DNA of 64,000 nucleotides from JAJYRX01 sp041655275 (GTDB lineage Bacteria; Pseudomonadota; Gammaproteobacteria; Burkholderiales; Burkholderiaceae_B): contig JBBAFU010000009.1 of NCBI GenBank assembly GCA_041655275.1, positions 62,001-126,000 on the forward strand, read 5' to 3'. Under the pieces are notes generated by a model. The model saw nothing but the letters and a program-made list of their open reading frames with translations, was not told where the DNA came from and ran no database searches. Position 1 is the first letter of the stretch; the number at the start of each line of letters is the position of its first letter. Shown here in pieces: positions 36,848-45,928 of the stretch. The position numbers were made by a program, and so were the translations under genes.

Positions 36848-37679
36848 TCACCCCATGTTCCACCGCCTGCCAGACCCGCAGCGCATCACGGGTGGCGGCC
36901 ACATCATGCACACGCACCATGGCCGCACCGCGCGCCACTGCGGCCAGCGCGGCGGCAATGCTGCCGGCCACGCGCTCCACCGGTATCCGTCCGGTCACAT
37001 GACCGATCATGGACTTGCGCGACACCCCGATCAGCCACGGAAAATCCCCCGCCCTGGCTTCAGGCAGGCGACGCAGCAATTCGTAGTTCTGCGATTGCGT
37101 CTTTCCGAAACCGAAACCCGGGTCGATCAGAATGCGTCCGGACGCCACGCCGGCGGCAAGCACGGCGTCGCAGCGATCCTGCAGGAATGCCTTCACGTCC
37201 AGCGCCACATCATCATACTGCGGGCGCTGCTGCATGGTGCGCGGCTCGCCCTGCATATGCATGATGCACAGGGCACAATCCGCAGCCGCCACCGCCGCGA
37301 TCGCCTGCGGATCACGGAAGCCGGTAATGTCATTGATCAGGTCGGCACCGCGATCCAGTGCGCGTCGCATCAGGCGGGGCCTGGACGTATCCACGGACAG
37401 CGGCACGCCGGTGTCGCGCAGTGCCTCGAGGACGGGCAGCACGCGGGCCGCCTCTTCTTCCTCCGGCACGGGCAGGGCGCCCGGCCGTGTCGATTCGCCG
37501 CCGATGTCGATCAGGTCTGCGCCCTGGGCAATCATCTGGTGTGCGCGTTCCAGCACCACTTCCAGTTGCGTGCTGGGCGCCGCTTCGGCAAAGGAATCGG
37601 GCGTGACATTGAGCACGCCCATGATGAGCGGGCGATCCAGCTTCAGCCGGAAGCGCCCGCAGCGCAGGATTTGGCCCAT
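36837..37679 (-). CDS. folP: Dihydropteroate synthase
   Basis: 280 residues. Joins pteridine pyrophosphate to p-aminobenzoate in folate synthesis; sulfonamide target. Motifs: MGVLNVTPDSFAEA near 20, DIGGESTRPG near 57, DPGFGFGKT near 187, GVSRKSMIG near 218. Sits between ftsH and glmM on one strand with an 8-bp gap after ftsH. Confidence 0.95.
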
Positions 37680-37687
37680 GCGCGCAA

Positions 37688-39586
37688 TCAGACCGGTGTG
37701 GCGGCCGCCTTGCCGTCGTCGGCGGCCACACCCCCGGGCGCAGGCGGCGTTGCATCGCTGCTGCTGCCGGAACGGCCCGCCTTGGGCGGACGCGGCTCGC
37801 GCCCTTCCATGATGTCATTGATCTGGTCGGCATCAATGGTTTCCCACTCGAGCAGGGCGGCGGCCATCGCCTCCATCTTGTCACGATTGTCTTCGATGAG
37901 CTTGCGCGCAATGGCATATTGCTCGTCAATGATGGCGCGGATTTCCTGATCCACCTTCTGCATGGTGGCCTCGGACACATGCGTGGTCTTGGTCACGCTG
38001 CGACCCAGGAACACCTCGCCTTCGTTTTCCGCGTAGACCACGGGACCAAGCGAATCCGTCATGCCATAGCGCGTGACGATATCGCGCGCGATGGCAGTGG
38101 CACGCTCGAAGTCGTTCGAAGCACCCGTCGTCATCTGGTTCATGAAGACTTCTTCAGCAATACGCCCGCCAAACAGCACGGCAATCATGTTGAGCAGGCG
38201 CTCCTTGTCCATGCTGTAACGATCCGTCTCGGGCAGCTGCATGGTCACACCCAGCGCCCGGCCGCGCGGAATGATGGTGACCTTGTGCACCGGGTCCGTC
38301 TTGGGCAGCAGGCGCGCCACCAGGGCATGGCCGGACTCATGGTAGGCGGTATTGCGCCGCTCCTCTTCGGGCATGATCATGGTGCGCCGCTCGGCACCCA
38401 TGATGATCTTGTCCTTGGCACTCTCGAAATCATGCATGTCGACCGCACGCCCGTTGCGACGGGCGGCAAACAGCGCGGCCTCGTTGACCAGGTTGGCCAG
38501 ATCGGCACCGGAGAAGCCCGGCGTGCCGCGTGCCAGCACCATGGCATCCACGTCGGACGCCAGCGGCACCTTGCGCATATGCACCTTGAGGATTTGCTCG
38601 CGCCCGCGAATGTCGGGCAGGGGCACAACGACCTGACGATCGAAGCGCCCGGGCCGCAGCAGGGCCGGGTCAAGCACATCCGGACGGTTGGTCGCGGCGA
38701 TGACCAGCACACCCTGGCCGGTCTCGAAACCGTCCATCTCGACCAGCAGCTGGTTGAGTGTCTGTTCGCGCTCGTCGTTGCCGCCGCCCAGGCCTGCACC
38801 CCGCTGGCGACCGACGGCATCGATCTCGTCGATGAAGATGATGCACGGCGCATGCTTCTTGGCATTTTCGAACATGTCGCGCACGCGGGCCGCGCCCACG
38901 CCGACAAACATCTCGACGAAATCGGAGCCGGAAATGCTGAAGAACGGCACCTTGGCCTCGCCCGCAATCGCCTTGGCGAGCAGCGTCTTCCCTGTACCGG
39001 GCGAACCCACCATGAGCACGCCCCGCGGGATGCGTCCGCCCAGGCGCTGGAACTTCGTGGGATCTCTCAGGAAATCAACCAGCTCCTGGACATCTTCCTT
39101 GGCCTCGTCGCAACCGGCGACGTCGGCGAAGGTGACCTGATTGGTGTTCTCATCGAGCAGGCGCGCCTTGGACTTGCCGAAGCTGAAAGCCCCGCCCTTG
39201 CCACCGCCCTGCATCTGGCGCATGAAGAAGATCCACACGCCGATAAGCAACAGCATGGGGAACCAGGAAATGAAGATGCTGGTAAGGAAGGACGGCTCCT
39301 CGCGCGCCTTGCCTGACACCTGCACGCCGGACTTCACGAGCTCGGGCACCATCCACAGGTCACCCGGTGATGTCAGACTGTAGGGGCGGCCGGCCTCGGG
39401 CGTGACATACAGGGTGTCACCCTGAATGTCCACCTTGGAGATGCGTCCCGCCTGGGCATCGTTCATGAACTGCGTATAGCTGACGGCATCCGGGCTGATG
39501 ACCCGGCTGTCAAACTGCTTGAATACAGTGAACAGGACCAGGGCGATCACCATCCAAATGGCCACCTTGGAAAAAGAGTTGTTCAA
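37688..39586 (-). CDS. ftsH: ATP-dependent zinc metalloprotease FtsH
   Basis: 632 residues starting at TTG (39586): the reading begins (M)NNSFSKVAIW as in other beta-proteobacterial FtsH proteins and a GGGAGG site sits 7 bases upstream, whereas the nearest upstream ATG would add about 100 unrelated residues. Two N-terminal membrane helices flank a periplasmic domain; Walker A GSPGTGKT near 195, Walker B IIFIDEID, and zinc motif HESGH near 415. Degrades membrane proteins and short-lived regulators. The C-terminal 35 residues are Ala/Pro/Gly rich. Confidence 0.95.
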   Translation of the reverse strand: MNNSFSKVAIWMVIALVLFTVFKQFDSRVISPDAVSYTQFMNDAQAGRISKVDIQGDTLYVTPEAGRPYSLTSPGDLWMVPELVKSGVQVSGKAREEPSFLTSIFISWFPMLLLIGVWIFFMRQMQGGGKGGAFSFGKSKARLLDENTNQVTFADVAGCDEAKEDVQELVDFLRDPTKFQRLGGRIPRGVLMVGSPGTGKTLLAKAIAGEAKVPFFSISGSDFVEMFVGVGAARVRDMFENAKKHAPCIIFIDEIDAVGRQRGAGLGGGNDEREQTLNQLLVEMDGFETGQGVLVIAATNRPDVLDPALLRPGRFDRQVVVPLPDIRGREQILKVHMRKVPLASDVDAMVLARGTPGFSGADLANLVNEAALFAARRNGRAVDMHDFESAKDKIIMGAERRTMIMPEEERRNTAYHESGHALVARLLPKTDPVHKVTIIPRGRALGVTMQLPETDRYSMDKERLLNMIAVLFGGRIAEEVFMNQMTTGASNDFERATAIARDIVTRYGMTDSLGPVVYAENEGEVFLGRSVTKTTHVSEATMQKVDQEIRAIIDEQYAIARKLIEDNRDKMEAMAAALLEWETIDADQINDIMEGREPRPPKAGRSGSSSDATPPAPGGVAADDGKAAATPV

Positions 39587-39674
39587 AGCCAACCTCCCGA
39601 GTGATGCTGTGACGTGTCCGGTCCCGTGGCGAACAACGCCGTAAACAAGTGTTTCATCAAGCCATTCTACCTGA

Positions 39675-40319
39675 TCAGGGCTGCCTGCGCTGAAGGTCGC
39701 GGGCGATGAGATAGGTCTCGGCGGACTTGTCGCGCGAGGCATCCGGCTTGAGCACATGAACCCGGCGGAAGTGCCGGCGCAGCTGCTCGACCGTCTGCGA
39801 GAAACCACTGCCATGGAAGGCCTTGAGCACCAGCGCACCACCGTCGCGCAGGTGATCGAGGGCAAAAGCCAGTACCAGCTCGTGGACATGCTGTATGGCT
39901 GCAGCGTCAGCCGCCTTCACTCCCGACAAGTTGGGGGCCATATCGGAAATCACAAGATCCACACGGCGGCCGTCCAGCGCGGACTCCAGCTGTTCCAGCA
40001 CGTCCTGTTCGCGGAAATCACCCTGGATGAACTCCACGCCGTCGATGGGCGTCATGGGCAGGCGGTCGAGCGCGATGATGCGCCCCTGCAGATTGCCCCG
40101 GGCATCGAGCAGGCGCTCACGCACCACCTGGGACCAGCTGCCCGGTGCCGCGCCCAGATCGACGACAACGTCGCCGCGGGACAGCAGGCGCCAGGCGTCG
40201 AGCACCTCGCTCAGCTTGAAGGCGGCGCGTGCGCGATAGCCCTGTTGTTGCGCGCGTCTGACATAAGGGTCGTGAAGATGCTGCTGCACCCACGCCCGGG
40301 AGGATTTCTTGCGTGCCAT
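39675..40319 (-). CDS. rlmE: 23S rRNA 2'-O-methyltransferase RlmE (FtsJ)
   Basis: 214 residues from ATG at 40319 (MARKK); a 9-residue upstream extension overlaps the promoter region of yhbY. Methylates U2552 of 23S rRNA. SAM motif DLGAAPGSWSQV near 52 and the K-D-K-E catalytic set: AAFKL, ISDMAPNLSG, VLKAFHG, SAETYLIA. Upstream of ftsH, the usual order. Confidence 0.95.
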   Translation of the reverse strand: MARKKSSRAWVQQHLHDPYVRRAQQQGYRARAAFKLSEVLDAWRLLSRGDVVVDLGAAPGSWSQVVRERLLDARGNLQGRIIALDRLPMTPIDGVEFIQGDFREQDVLEQLESALDGRRVDLVISDMAPNLSGVKAADAAAIQHVHELVLAFALDHLRDGGALVLKAFHGSGFSQTVEQLRRHFRRVHVLKPDASRDKSAETYLIARDLQRRQP

Positions 40320-40339
40320 TGCCTTACAATTGCCCTGCC

Positions 40340-40642
40340 ATGACAAGACTCGACATCACCCCGCAAGAGCGCAGCCGGCTGCGCGCCCAGGCCCATGGGC
40401 TGAATCCGGTCGTACTGATCGGCGCCAAGGGCCTGACGCCCTCGGTGCTGAAGGAAACCGACCACAGCCTGACGGCGCACGCGCTCATTAAACTGCGCAT
40501 CGCCAGTGCAGACCGTGCCGAACGCGAAGCCATGCTCGCGCAGCTGTGCGACGCGCTGGACTGCGCGCCGGTGCACCACCTGGGCCGCACACTGGTGCTA
40601 TACCGTCCACGGCCGCAGGATGCCCAGGCGGGGAACACCTAG
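40340..40642 (+). CDS. yhbY: YhbY-type CRM domain RNA-binding protein
   Basis: 100 residues from ATG at 40340. One CRM domain: LRAQAHGLNPVVLIGAKGL, the GxxG-type loop, and HALIKLRI. The E. coli homologue binds pre-50S ribosomal particles. Divergent from rlmE with only 20 bp between the two starts. Its TAG stop overlaps the greA stop on the other strand: the four bases CTAG at 40639-40642 end both genes. Confidence 0.92.
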   Translation: MTRLDITPQERSRLRAQAHGLNPVVLIGAKGLTPSVLKETDHSLTAHALIKLRIASADRAEREAMLAQLCDALDCAPVHHLGRTLVLYRPRPQDAQAGNT

Positions 40643-41115
40643 ATGTAGGCAACGCTGATCACCTCGTATTCGCGCACGCCGCCGGGGGCGTGCACTTCGA
40701 CCACATCGCCCTCTTCCTTGCCGATGAGGGCACGGGCGACGGGGCTGGAAATGGAGATCAGATTGGCACGGATATCGGCCTCGGCATCACCCACGATCTG
40801 ATATTTCAGCCGGGCACCGCTTTCCAGATCCTCGATCTCGACCGTGGCGCCGAAGACGGCCTTGCCACCGACATCGAGTGTGCTGGGGTCGATGAGCTGC
40901 GCATTGGACAGCGTCCCATCGAGTTCCATGATGCGCCCTTCCACGAAGGCCTGGCGCTCACGCGCGGCATCATACTCGGCATTCTCGGACAGATCGCCCT
41001 GTGCCCGGGCTTCGGCAATGGCGTTGATGACCTCGGGCCGCTCCACGGTCTTCAGACGGTGGAGTTCGGCTTGCAGGCGCTCGGCGCCGCGCACGGTCAA
41101 CGGGATCGCAGACAT
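40639..41115 (-). CDS. greA: Transcription elongation factor GreA
   Basis: 158 residues, exactly the usual length, from ATG at 41115 with AGGAAG just upstream. N-terminal coiled coil with acidic tip (QGDLSENAEYDAARERQ near 42-58) that enters the RNA polymerase secondary channel, then the FKBP-like domain. Rescues backtracked polymerase. An intrinsic terminator-like hairpin lies only 16-54 bases upstream of its start. Confidence 0.96.
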   Translation of the reverse strand: MSAIPLTVRGAERLQAELHRLKTVERPEVINAIAEARAQGDLSENAEYDAARERQAFVEGRIMELDGTLSNAQLIDPSTLDVGGKAVFGATVEIEDLESGARLKYQIVGDAEADIRANLISISSPVARALIGKEEGDVVEVHAPGGVREYEVISVAYI

Positions 41116-41130
41116 AGACTTCCTGAACAT

Positions 41131-41169
41131 GAAAATAAAAGACGCTTTGCAAGAAAATGGAAAGCGTCT
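41131..41169 (-). terminator. Intrinsic terminator in the greA leader
   Basis: Minus-strand stem AGACGCTTT / AAAGCGTCT (41161-41169 and 41140-41148, perfect 9 bp, 12-base loop), followed at once by the T-rich run TTTATTTTC (41139 to 41131). It ends just before the greA ribosome site, so any greA transcript must cross it. It can end uraA/carAB read-through and also act as an attenuator of greA, as described for the GraL leader of E. coli greA. Confidence 0.75.
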
Positions 41170-41322
41170 GAAATGGCAAATCCGGAGACGGGCTGTATCG
41201 CAGCGTCGGGCGGAACGCCCCGCATGGCGCAGTCTTGCGCAGATGGGCATACGATGAACGTCCGCAGCCCAAGCCCGGAACAGGCTTCCATTGTGGCGAA
41301 AGTCCCGGTCGAATGCAAGCCC
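41170..41322 (-). promoter_or_regulatory. greA promoter/leader region
   Basis: Non-coding stretch between uraA and the leader hairpin. A weak promoter can be drawn on the minus strand: TTGCAT, 17 bp, CACAAT (-10 at 41290-41295), which would give a leader of about 165 nt, or a terminated RNA of about 150 nt. The promoter is a suggestion only. Confidence 0.35.
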
Positions 41323-42648
41323 TCAGGCTAAAACCCGGCGCCGCCCGAGCTGCAAGACGGCGTTCAGCAGGATGGCGCCGAAAGTGGCCGTGCCAATACC
41401 ATCGAGCCGGAAGCTGCCGAACTCCAGCGCGAAATTGCCGGCACCCAGCACCAGGGTCACAGCGGCCACGATCAGGTTGTGATTCTGGCTGAAATCCACC
41501 TGGTTCACCACCCAGATGCGGGCGCCGGCAATGGCGATCAGACCGAAGACCACAATGGACATGCCGCCCAGTACCGGGCCGGGAATGGCCTGGATAAGCG
41601 CACCGAACTTGGGCGAAAATCCGAGTACGATCGCAATGAAGGCGGCGATGACGAAAACCAGTGTGGAGTAGATGCGCGTCGCCGCCATGACGCCGATATT
41701 CTCGGCATAAGTGGTCACGCCGGTGCCGCCAACGGCACCCGACACCATGGTGGCCACGCCATCGCCCACGAAAGCCCGGCCCAGATAGCGATCCAGATCC
41801 TGTCCCGTCATGGCGCTCACCGCCTTGATGTGGCCCAGATTCTCGGCCACGAGGATGATGGCGACGGGCACGATCACGCTCATGGCGGCCGGCTCGAACA
41901 CCGGCGAGGAAAAGGTCGGCAGGCCGATCCAGGCTGCATCGCGCATGCCCGAGAAGTCGATGGGAACACCCATGCCCAGACCATTGGTGAGCACGCCGTA
42001 GATGACGCAGGCGAGCAGCAGGCCGGCCAGAATCAGCAGGCGCTGCAACAGACCCCGGGTGTAGACGGCGATGCCGCCCACGCACAGCACGGTCATCAGT
42101 GCCATGAGCGCATCAAAGCTGGAGGCGCCCATGGCGCCCCTGGCGGCAATGGGCGCCAGATTCAGGCCGATGACGGCCACCACGGCACCGGTGACCACCG
42201 GCGGCATCCAGCGGTTGATCCATTCGGAACCACCGCCCGAACGCGCCCCGATATACCAGACAAGCAGGCCGATGAGCGTATAGGCCGCCCCGCAGGCGAT
42301 GATGGCACCCAGCGCCACGCCGATGTTGGGATTGGGCCCGGCGCCCGCATAGCCGGTCACGGCGATGACGCCGCCGATGAAGGCGAAGCTCGAGCCGAGA
42401 TAGCTGGGTACCCGGCCGCCCACAAACAGGAAGAAGATCAGCGTGCCCACACCCGACATGAGGATGGCCACGTTGGGATCGAAGCCCATGAGCAGCGGCG
42501 CCAGGATGGTGGAGCCGAACATGGCGACCACATGCTGGGCGCCCATGGCCACATTCTGCAGCGGCAGCAGGCACTCATCGGGCTGGACGACATCGGCATC
42601 GCTGGTGGCCTGCACGGGCCGCCAGCGCGGGAAGTAGGGCTGAACCAT
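41323..42648 (-). CDS. uraA: Uracil permease (NCS2/NAT family)
   Basis: 441 residues, about 14 membrane segments. NCS2 features: QHVVAMFGSTILAPLLMGFDP near 38, SFAFIGG near 85 and the family signature GGTGVTTYAENIGVMAATR near 290, which is of the UraA type. Imports uracil with a proton. It lies 11 bp downstream of carB on the same strand, between carB and greA, so pyrimidine uptake and synthesis genes are probably co-transcribed. Confidence 0.9.
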   Translation of the reverse strand: MVQPYFPRWRPVQATSDADVVQPDECLLPLQNVAMGAQHVVAMFGSTILAPLLMGFDPNVAILMSGVGTLIFFLFVGGRVPSYLGSSFAFIGGVIAVTGYAGAGPNPNIGVALGAIIACGAAYTLIGLLVWYIGARSGGGSEWINRWMPPVVTGAVVAVIGLNLAPIAARGAMGASSFDALMALMTVLCVGGIAVYTRGLLQRLLILAGLLLACVIYGVLTNGLGMGVPIDFSGMRDAAWIGLPTFSSPVFEPAAMSVIVPVAIILVAENLGHIKAVSAMTGQDLDRYLGRAFVGDGVATMVSGAVGGTGVTTYAENIGVMAATRIYSTLVFVIAAFIAIVLGFSPKFGALIQAIPGPVLGGMSIVVFGLIAIAGARIWVVNQVDFSQNHNLIVAAVTLVLGAGNFALEFGSFRLDGIGTATFGAILLNAVLQLGRRRVLA

Positions 42649-42658
42649 GCAGCGCTCC

Positions 42659-45600
42659 TCAGTCCTGGATCAGGCCGGCATCCAGACCGGCGTGCAATTC
42701 CTGCAGCGAATACACCTGCAGACCGCCGCCTTCGCGAAGATAGTGCAGACCCTCGACTGCGGCGCAGGCCCCCGCCATCGTCGTGAAGTAGGCCACGCCG
42801 GCCGACAGCGATGTGGTACGCAGCACGCGCGAGTCCGCAATCGCATTGCGCCGCGCCTCGACCGTGTTGATGACCATGGCGATGTCGCCGTTCTTGATCC
42901 TGTCGACGATGTGGGGCCGCCCTTCCGTCACCTTGTTGACGGCCTGCACCGCAATCCCCTGCGCCTTGATCGCAGCGGCCGTGCCGCGCGTGGCGACAAT
43001 GGAAAAGCCCAGGTCCGCCAGCTGGCGCGCCACCTCGACGGCACGTGGCTTGTCCATCGCCTTGACACTGATGAAGGCCACACCGCCGTCGGGCAGCGGA
43101 CTGCCGGCGCCAATTTGCGACTTCACGAAAGCCTCGCCGAAGCTGCGTCCCACGCCCATGACCTCACCCGTGGATTTCATTTCGGGGCCCAGGATGGTAT
43201 CGACGCCGGGAAACTTCACGAAGGGGAAGACGGCCTCCTTGACCGAGAAATAGCCGGGCACGATTTCCCGGCTCACACCCTGATCGGCCAGCGAACGGCC
43301 GGCCATCACGCGCGCCGCAATCTTGGCCAGCTGCAGCCCGGTGGCCTTGGAGACGAAGGGTACGGTGCGCGAGGCGCGCGGGTTGACTTCGAGCACGTAG
43401 ACCTCGCCATCCTGAATGGCGAACTGCACGTTCATCAGGCCCTTGACGTTGAGCGCGCGCGCCATGAGCGCGGTCTGGCGCTTGATCTCGTCGATATAGC
43501 TGTCCGACAGGGAATACGGCGGCAGGCTGCAGGCGGAATCGCCCGAATGCACGCCCGCCTGCTCGATATGCTCCATCACGCCGCCGATGAACACCGTTTC
43601 ACCGTCGGCAATGCAGTCCACATCCAGCTCGATGGCGTTGTTCAGGAAATGATCCAGCAGGACGGGCGCATCATGGCTCACCTGCACGGCGTCGCGCATG
43701 TAGCGCTCCAGCTCGGATGCCTCATGCACGATTTCCATGGCGCGCCCGCCCAGCACATAGCTGGGCCGCACGACCAGGGGATAGCCGATCTCGCCGGCCA
43801 GCGCCATGGCCTCGGCCTCGGTGCGCGCCGTGCGGTTGGCCGGCTGGCGCAGGGCAAGCTTGGCGAGCAGCTTCTGGAAGCGCTCACGGTCTTCGGCAAT
43901 GTCGATGGACTCGGGGCTGGTACCAATGATGGGCACGCCATTGGCCTCCAGCGCCTTGGCCAGCTTGAGCGGCGTCTGGCCCCCGTATTGCACGATGAGC
44001 CCCAGCGGGTTCTCGCGGTGGACGATCTCGAGCACATCCTCCAGCGTGAGCGGCTCGAAATACAGACGGTCGGACGTGTCGTAATCCGTGGATACCGTCT
44101 CGGGGTTGCAGTTGACCATGATGGTCTCGAACCCGTCCTCGCGCAGCGACAGCGCGGCGTGCACGCAGCAGTAATCGAACTCGATGCCCTGACCGATGCG
44201 GTTGGGCCCGCCGCCCAGCACCATGATCTTGCGCCGGCCGGTGGGTGCGGCCTCGCACTCCTCCTCATAGGTGGAGTACATATAGGCCATGGGCGTGGCA
44301 AACTCGCCCGCACAGGTATCAACTCGCTTGTAGACGGGGCGTACGCCCAGCGTGTGGCGCAGCTTGCGCACTTCGGCTTCAGTGGTATCGAGCAGGAAGG
44401 CCAGGCGCCGGTCGGAAAACCCGCGCCGCTTGAGCGCGCGCATGGCGGCCTCGTCCAGCTCGGCCAGCGTACGCTGTTCGAGTGCGAGCTCGATGTCGAC
44501 AATCTCCTTGATCTGCGCCAGGAACCAGGGATCTATGCGGGTAAGCGCATGCACTTCCTCCAGCGTGAAGCCCTGGGCAAAGGCATCCCCGACATACCAG
44601 ATGCGCTCCGGGCCCGGCTCACCGAGCTCGACCTGCAGCGTCTCGCGATCGGTCGTCATCTGATTCAGACCGTCGACGTCCACCTCCAGGCCGCGCAAGG
44701 CCTTCTGCAGGGACTCCTGAAAGCAGCGTCCAATGGCCATCACTTCGCCGACCGACTTCATCTGGGTCGTCAGGCGCGAGTTCGCCTGCGGAAACTTCTC
44801 GAAGGCGAAGCGCGGCACCTTGGTCACCACGTAATCGATGGCGGGCTCGAAAGCGGACGATACCGCACCGCCGACGATTTCATTGGGCAGCTCATCCAGC
44901 GTATAGCCGACGGCCAAACGGGCCGCCACCTTGGCGATGGGAAAGCCGGTGGCCTTGGACGCCAGCGCCGAGGATCGCGAGACGCGCGGATTCATCTCGA
45001 TGACGATGAGGCGGCCGTTCTCGGGATTGACGGCAAACTGGACGTTGGAGCCACCCGTGTCGACACCGATCTCGCGCAGGATCGCCAGCGAGGCGTCACG
45101 CATGATCTGGTATTCCTTGTCGGTCAGCGTCTGTGCCGGCGCCACCGTGATGGAATCACCCGTATGCACGCCCATGGGATCGAGGTTCTCTATGGAGCAC
45201 ACGATGATGCAGTTATCCGCGCAGTCGCGCACGACTTCCATCTCGTATTCCTTCCAGCCCAGCAGCGACTCCTCGATGAGCAGCTCGTGCGCCGGCGAGG
45301 CTTCCAGCCCGCGGCGGCAGATGTCTTCGAACTCTTCGCTGTTGTAGGCAATGCCCCCGCCCGTCCCGCCCAGGGTGAAACTGGGCCGGATGACCACCGG
45401 AAAACCCGAGGAGCCGTTATCGGCCGCGATGCGCCGCTGCACCTCCCAGGCCTCCTCCATGGAATGGGCCACACCCGATTTGGCCGACTCCAGGCCGATG
45501 CGCGTCATGGCGTCCTTGAACTGCTGGCGGTCTTCCGCCATTTCGATGGCGCGGGCATTGGCCCCCAGCAGCTCCACGCCGTAGCGCTCGAGCACGCCGT

Positions 45601-45913
45601 GGCGTGCCAGATCCAGGGCGCAGTTCAGCGCCGTCTGGCCGCCCATGGTGGCCAGCACGGCATCGGGTCGTTCGCGCTCGATGATTTTTTCAACCGCTTC
45701 CCAGGTAATGGGCTCGATATAGGTGACGTCGGCCGTTTCCGGGTCGGTCATGATGGTGGCCGGATTGCTGTTCACCAGAATCGTGTGAAAGCCTTCGGCC
45801 TTGAGGGCCTTGCAGGCCTGGGCGCCGGAATAGTCGAATTCGCAGGCCTGGCCGATGACAATGGGACCGGCACCGATGATGAGTATTCTGTGTAGATCTG
45901 TACGCTTGGGCAT
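42659..45913 (-). CDS. carB: Carbamoyl-phosphate synthase large subunit
   Basis: 1084 residues, full length. Two ATP-grasp halves (carboxyphosphate half about 1-400, carbamoyl-phosphate half about 555-935), the oligomerisation domain between them and a C-terminal MGS-like allosteric domain from about 940. Typical motifs: LIIGAGPIVIGQACEFDYSG near 12, GGTGGGIAYN near 178, GGGPNRIGQGIEFDYCC near 560. Makes carbamoyl phosphate from bicarbonate, 2 ATP and ammonia. All catalytic regions look normal, in contrast to its partner CarA. Confidence 0.96.
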   Translation of the reverse strand: MPKRTDLHRILIIGAGPIVIGQACEFDYSGAQACKALKAEGFHTILVNSNPATIMTDPETADVTYIEPITWEAVEKIIERERPDAVLATMGGQTALNCALDLARHGVLERYGVELLGANARAIEMAEDRQQFKDAMTRIGLESAKSGVAHSMEEAWEVQRRIAADNGSSGFPVVIRPSFTLGGTGGGIAYNSEEFEDICRRGLEASPAHELLIEESLLGWKEYEMEVVRDCADNCIIVCSIENLDPMGVHTGDSITVAPAQTLTDKEYQIMRDASLAILREIGVDTGGSNVQFAVNPENGRLIVIEMNPRVSRSSALASKATGFPIAKVAARLAVGYTLDELPNEIVGGAVSSAFEPAIDYVVTKVPRFAFEKFPQANSRLTTQMKSVGEVMAIGRCFQESLQKALRGLEVDVDGLNQMTTDRETLQVELGEPGPERIWYVGDAFAQGFTLEEVHALTRIDPWFLAQIKEIVDIELALEQRTLAELDEAAMRALKRRGFSDRRLAFLLDTTEAEVRKLRHTLGVRPVYKRVDTCAGEFATPMAYMYSTYEEECEAAPTGRRKIMVLGGGPNRIGQGIEFDYCCVHAALSLREDGFETIMVNCNPETVSTDYDTSDRLYFEPLTLEDVLEIVHRENPLGLIVQYGGQTPLKLAKALEANGVPIIGTSPESIDIAEDRERFQKLLAKLALRQPANRTARTEAEAMALAGEIGYPLVVRPSYVLGGRAMEIVHEASELERYMRDAVQVSHDAPVLLDHFLNNAIELDVDCIADGETVFIGGVMEHIEQAGVHSGDSACSLPPYSLSDSYIDEIKRQTALMARALNVKGLMNVQFAIQDGEVYVLEVNPRASRTVPFVSKATGLQLAKIAARVMAGRSLADQGVSREIVPGYFSVKEAVFPFVKFPGVDTILGPEMKSTGEVMGVGRSFGEAFVKSQIGAGSPLPDGGVAFISVKAMDKPRAVEVARQLADLGFSIVATRGTAAAIKAQGIAVQAVNKVTEGRPHIVDRIKNGDIAMVINTVEARRNAIADSRVLRTTSLSAGVAYFTTMAGACAAVEGLHYLREGGGLQVYSLQELHAGLDAGLIQD

Positions 45914-45928
45914 GATGCGGTACCTGGC

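Noticed and set aside
42647..45895. 1082-codon open frame on the plus strand opposite carB
   Set aside because: It mirrors carB almost exactly, is rich in Arg, Gly and His, and has no recognisable domain; it is an antisense shadow caused by high GC at codon third positions.
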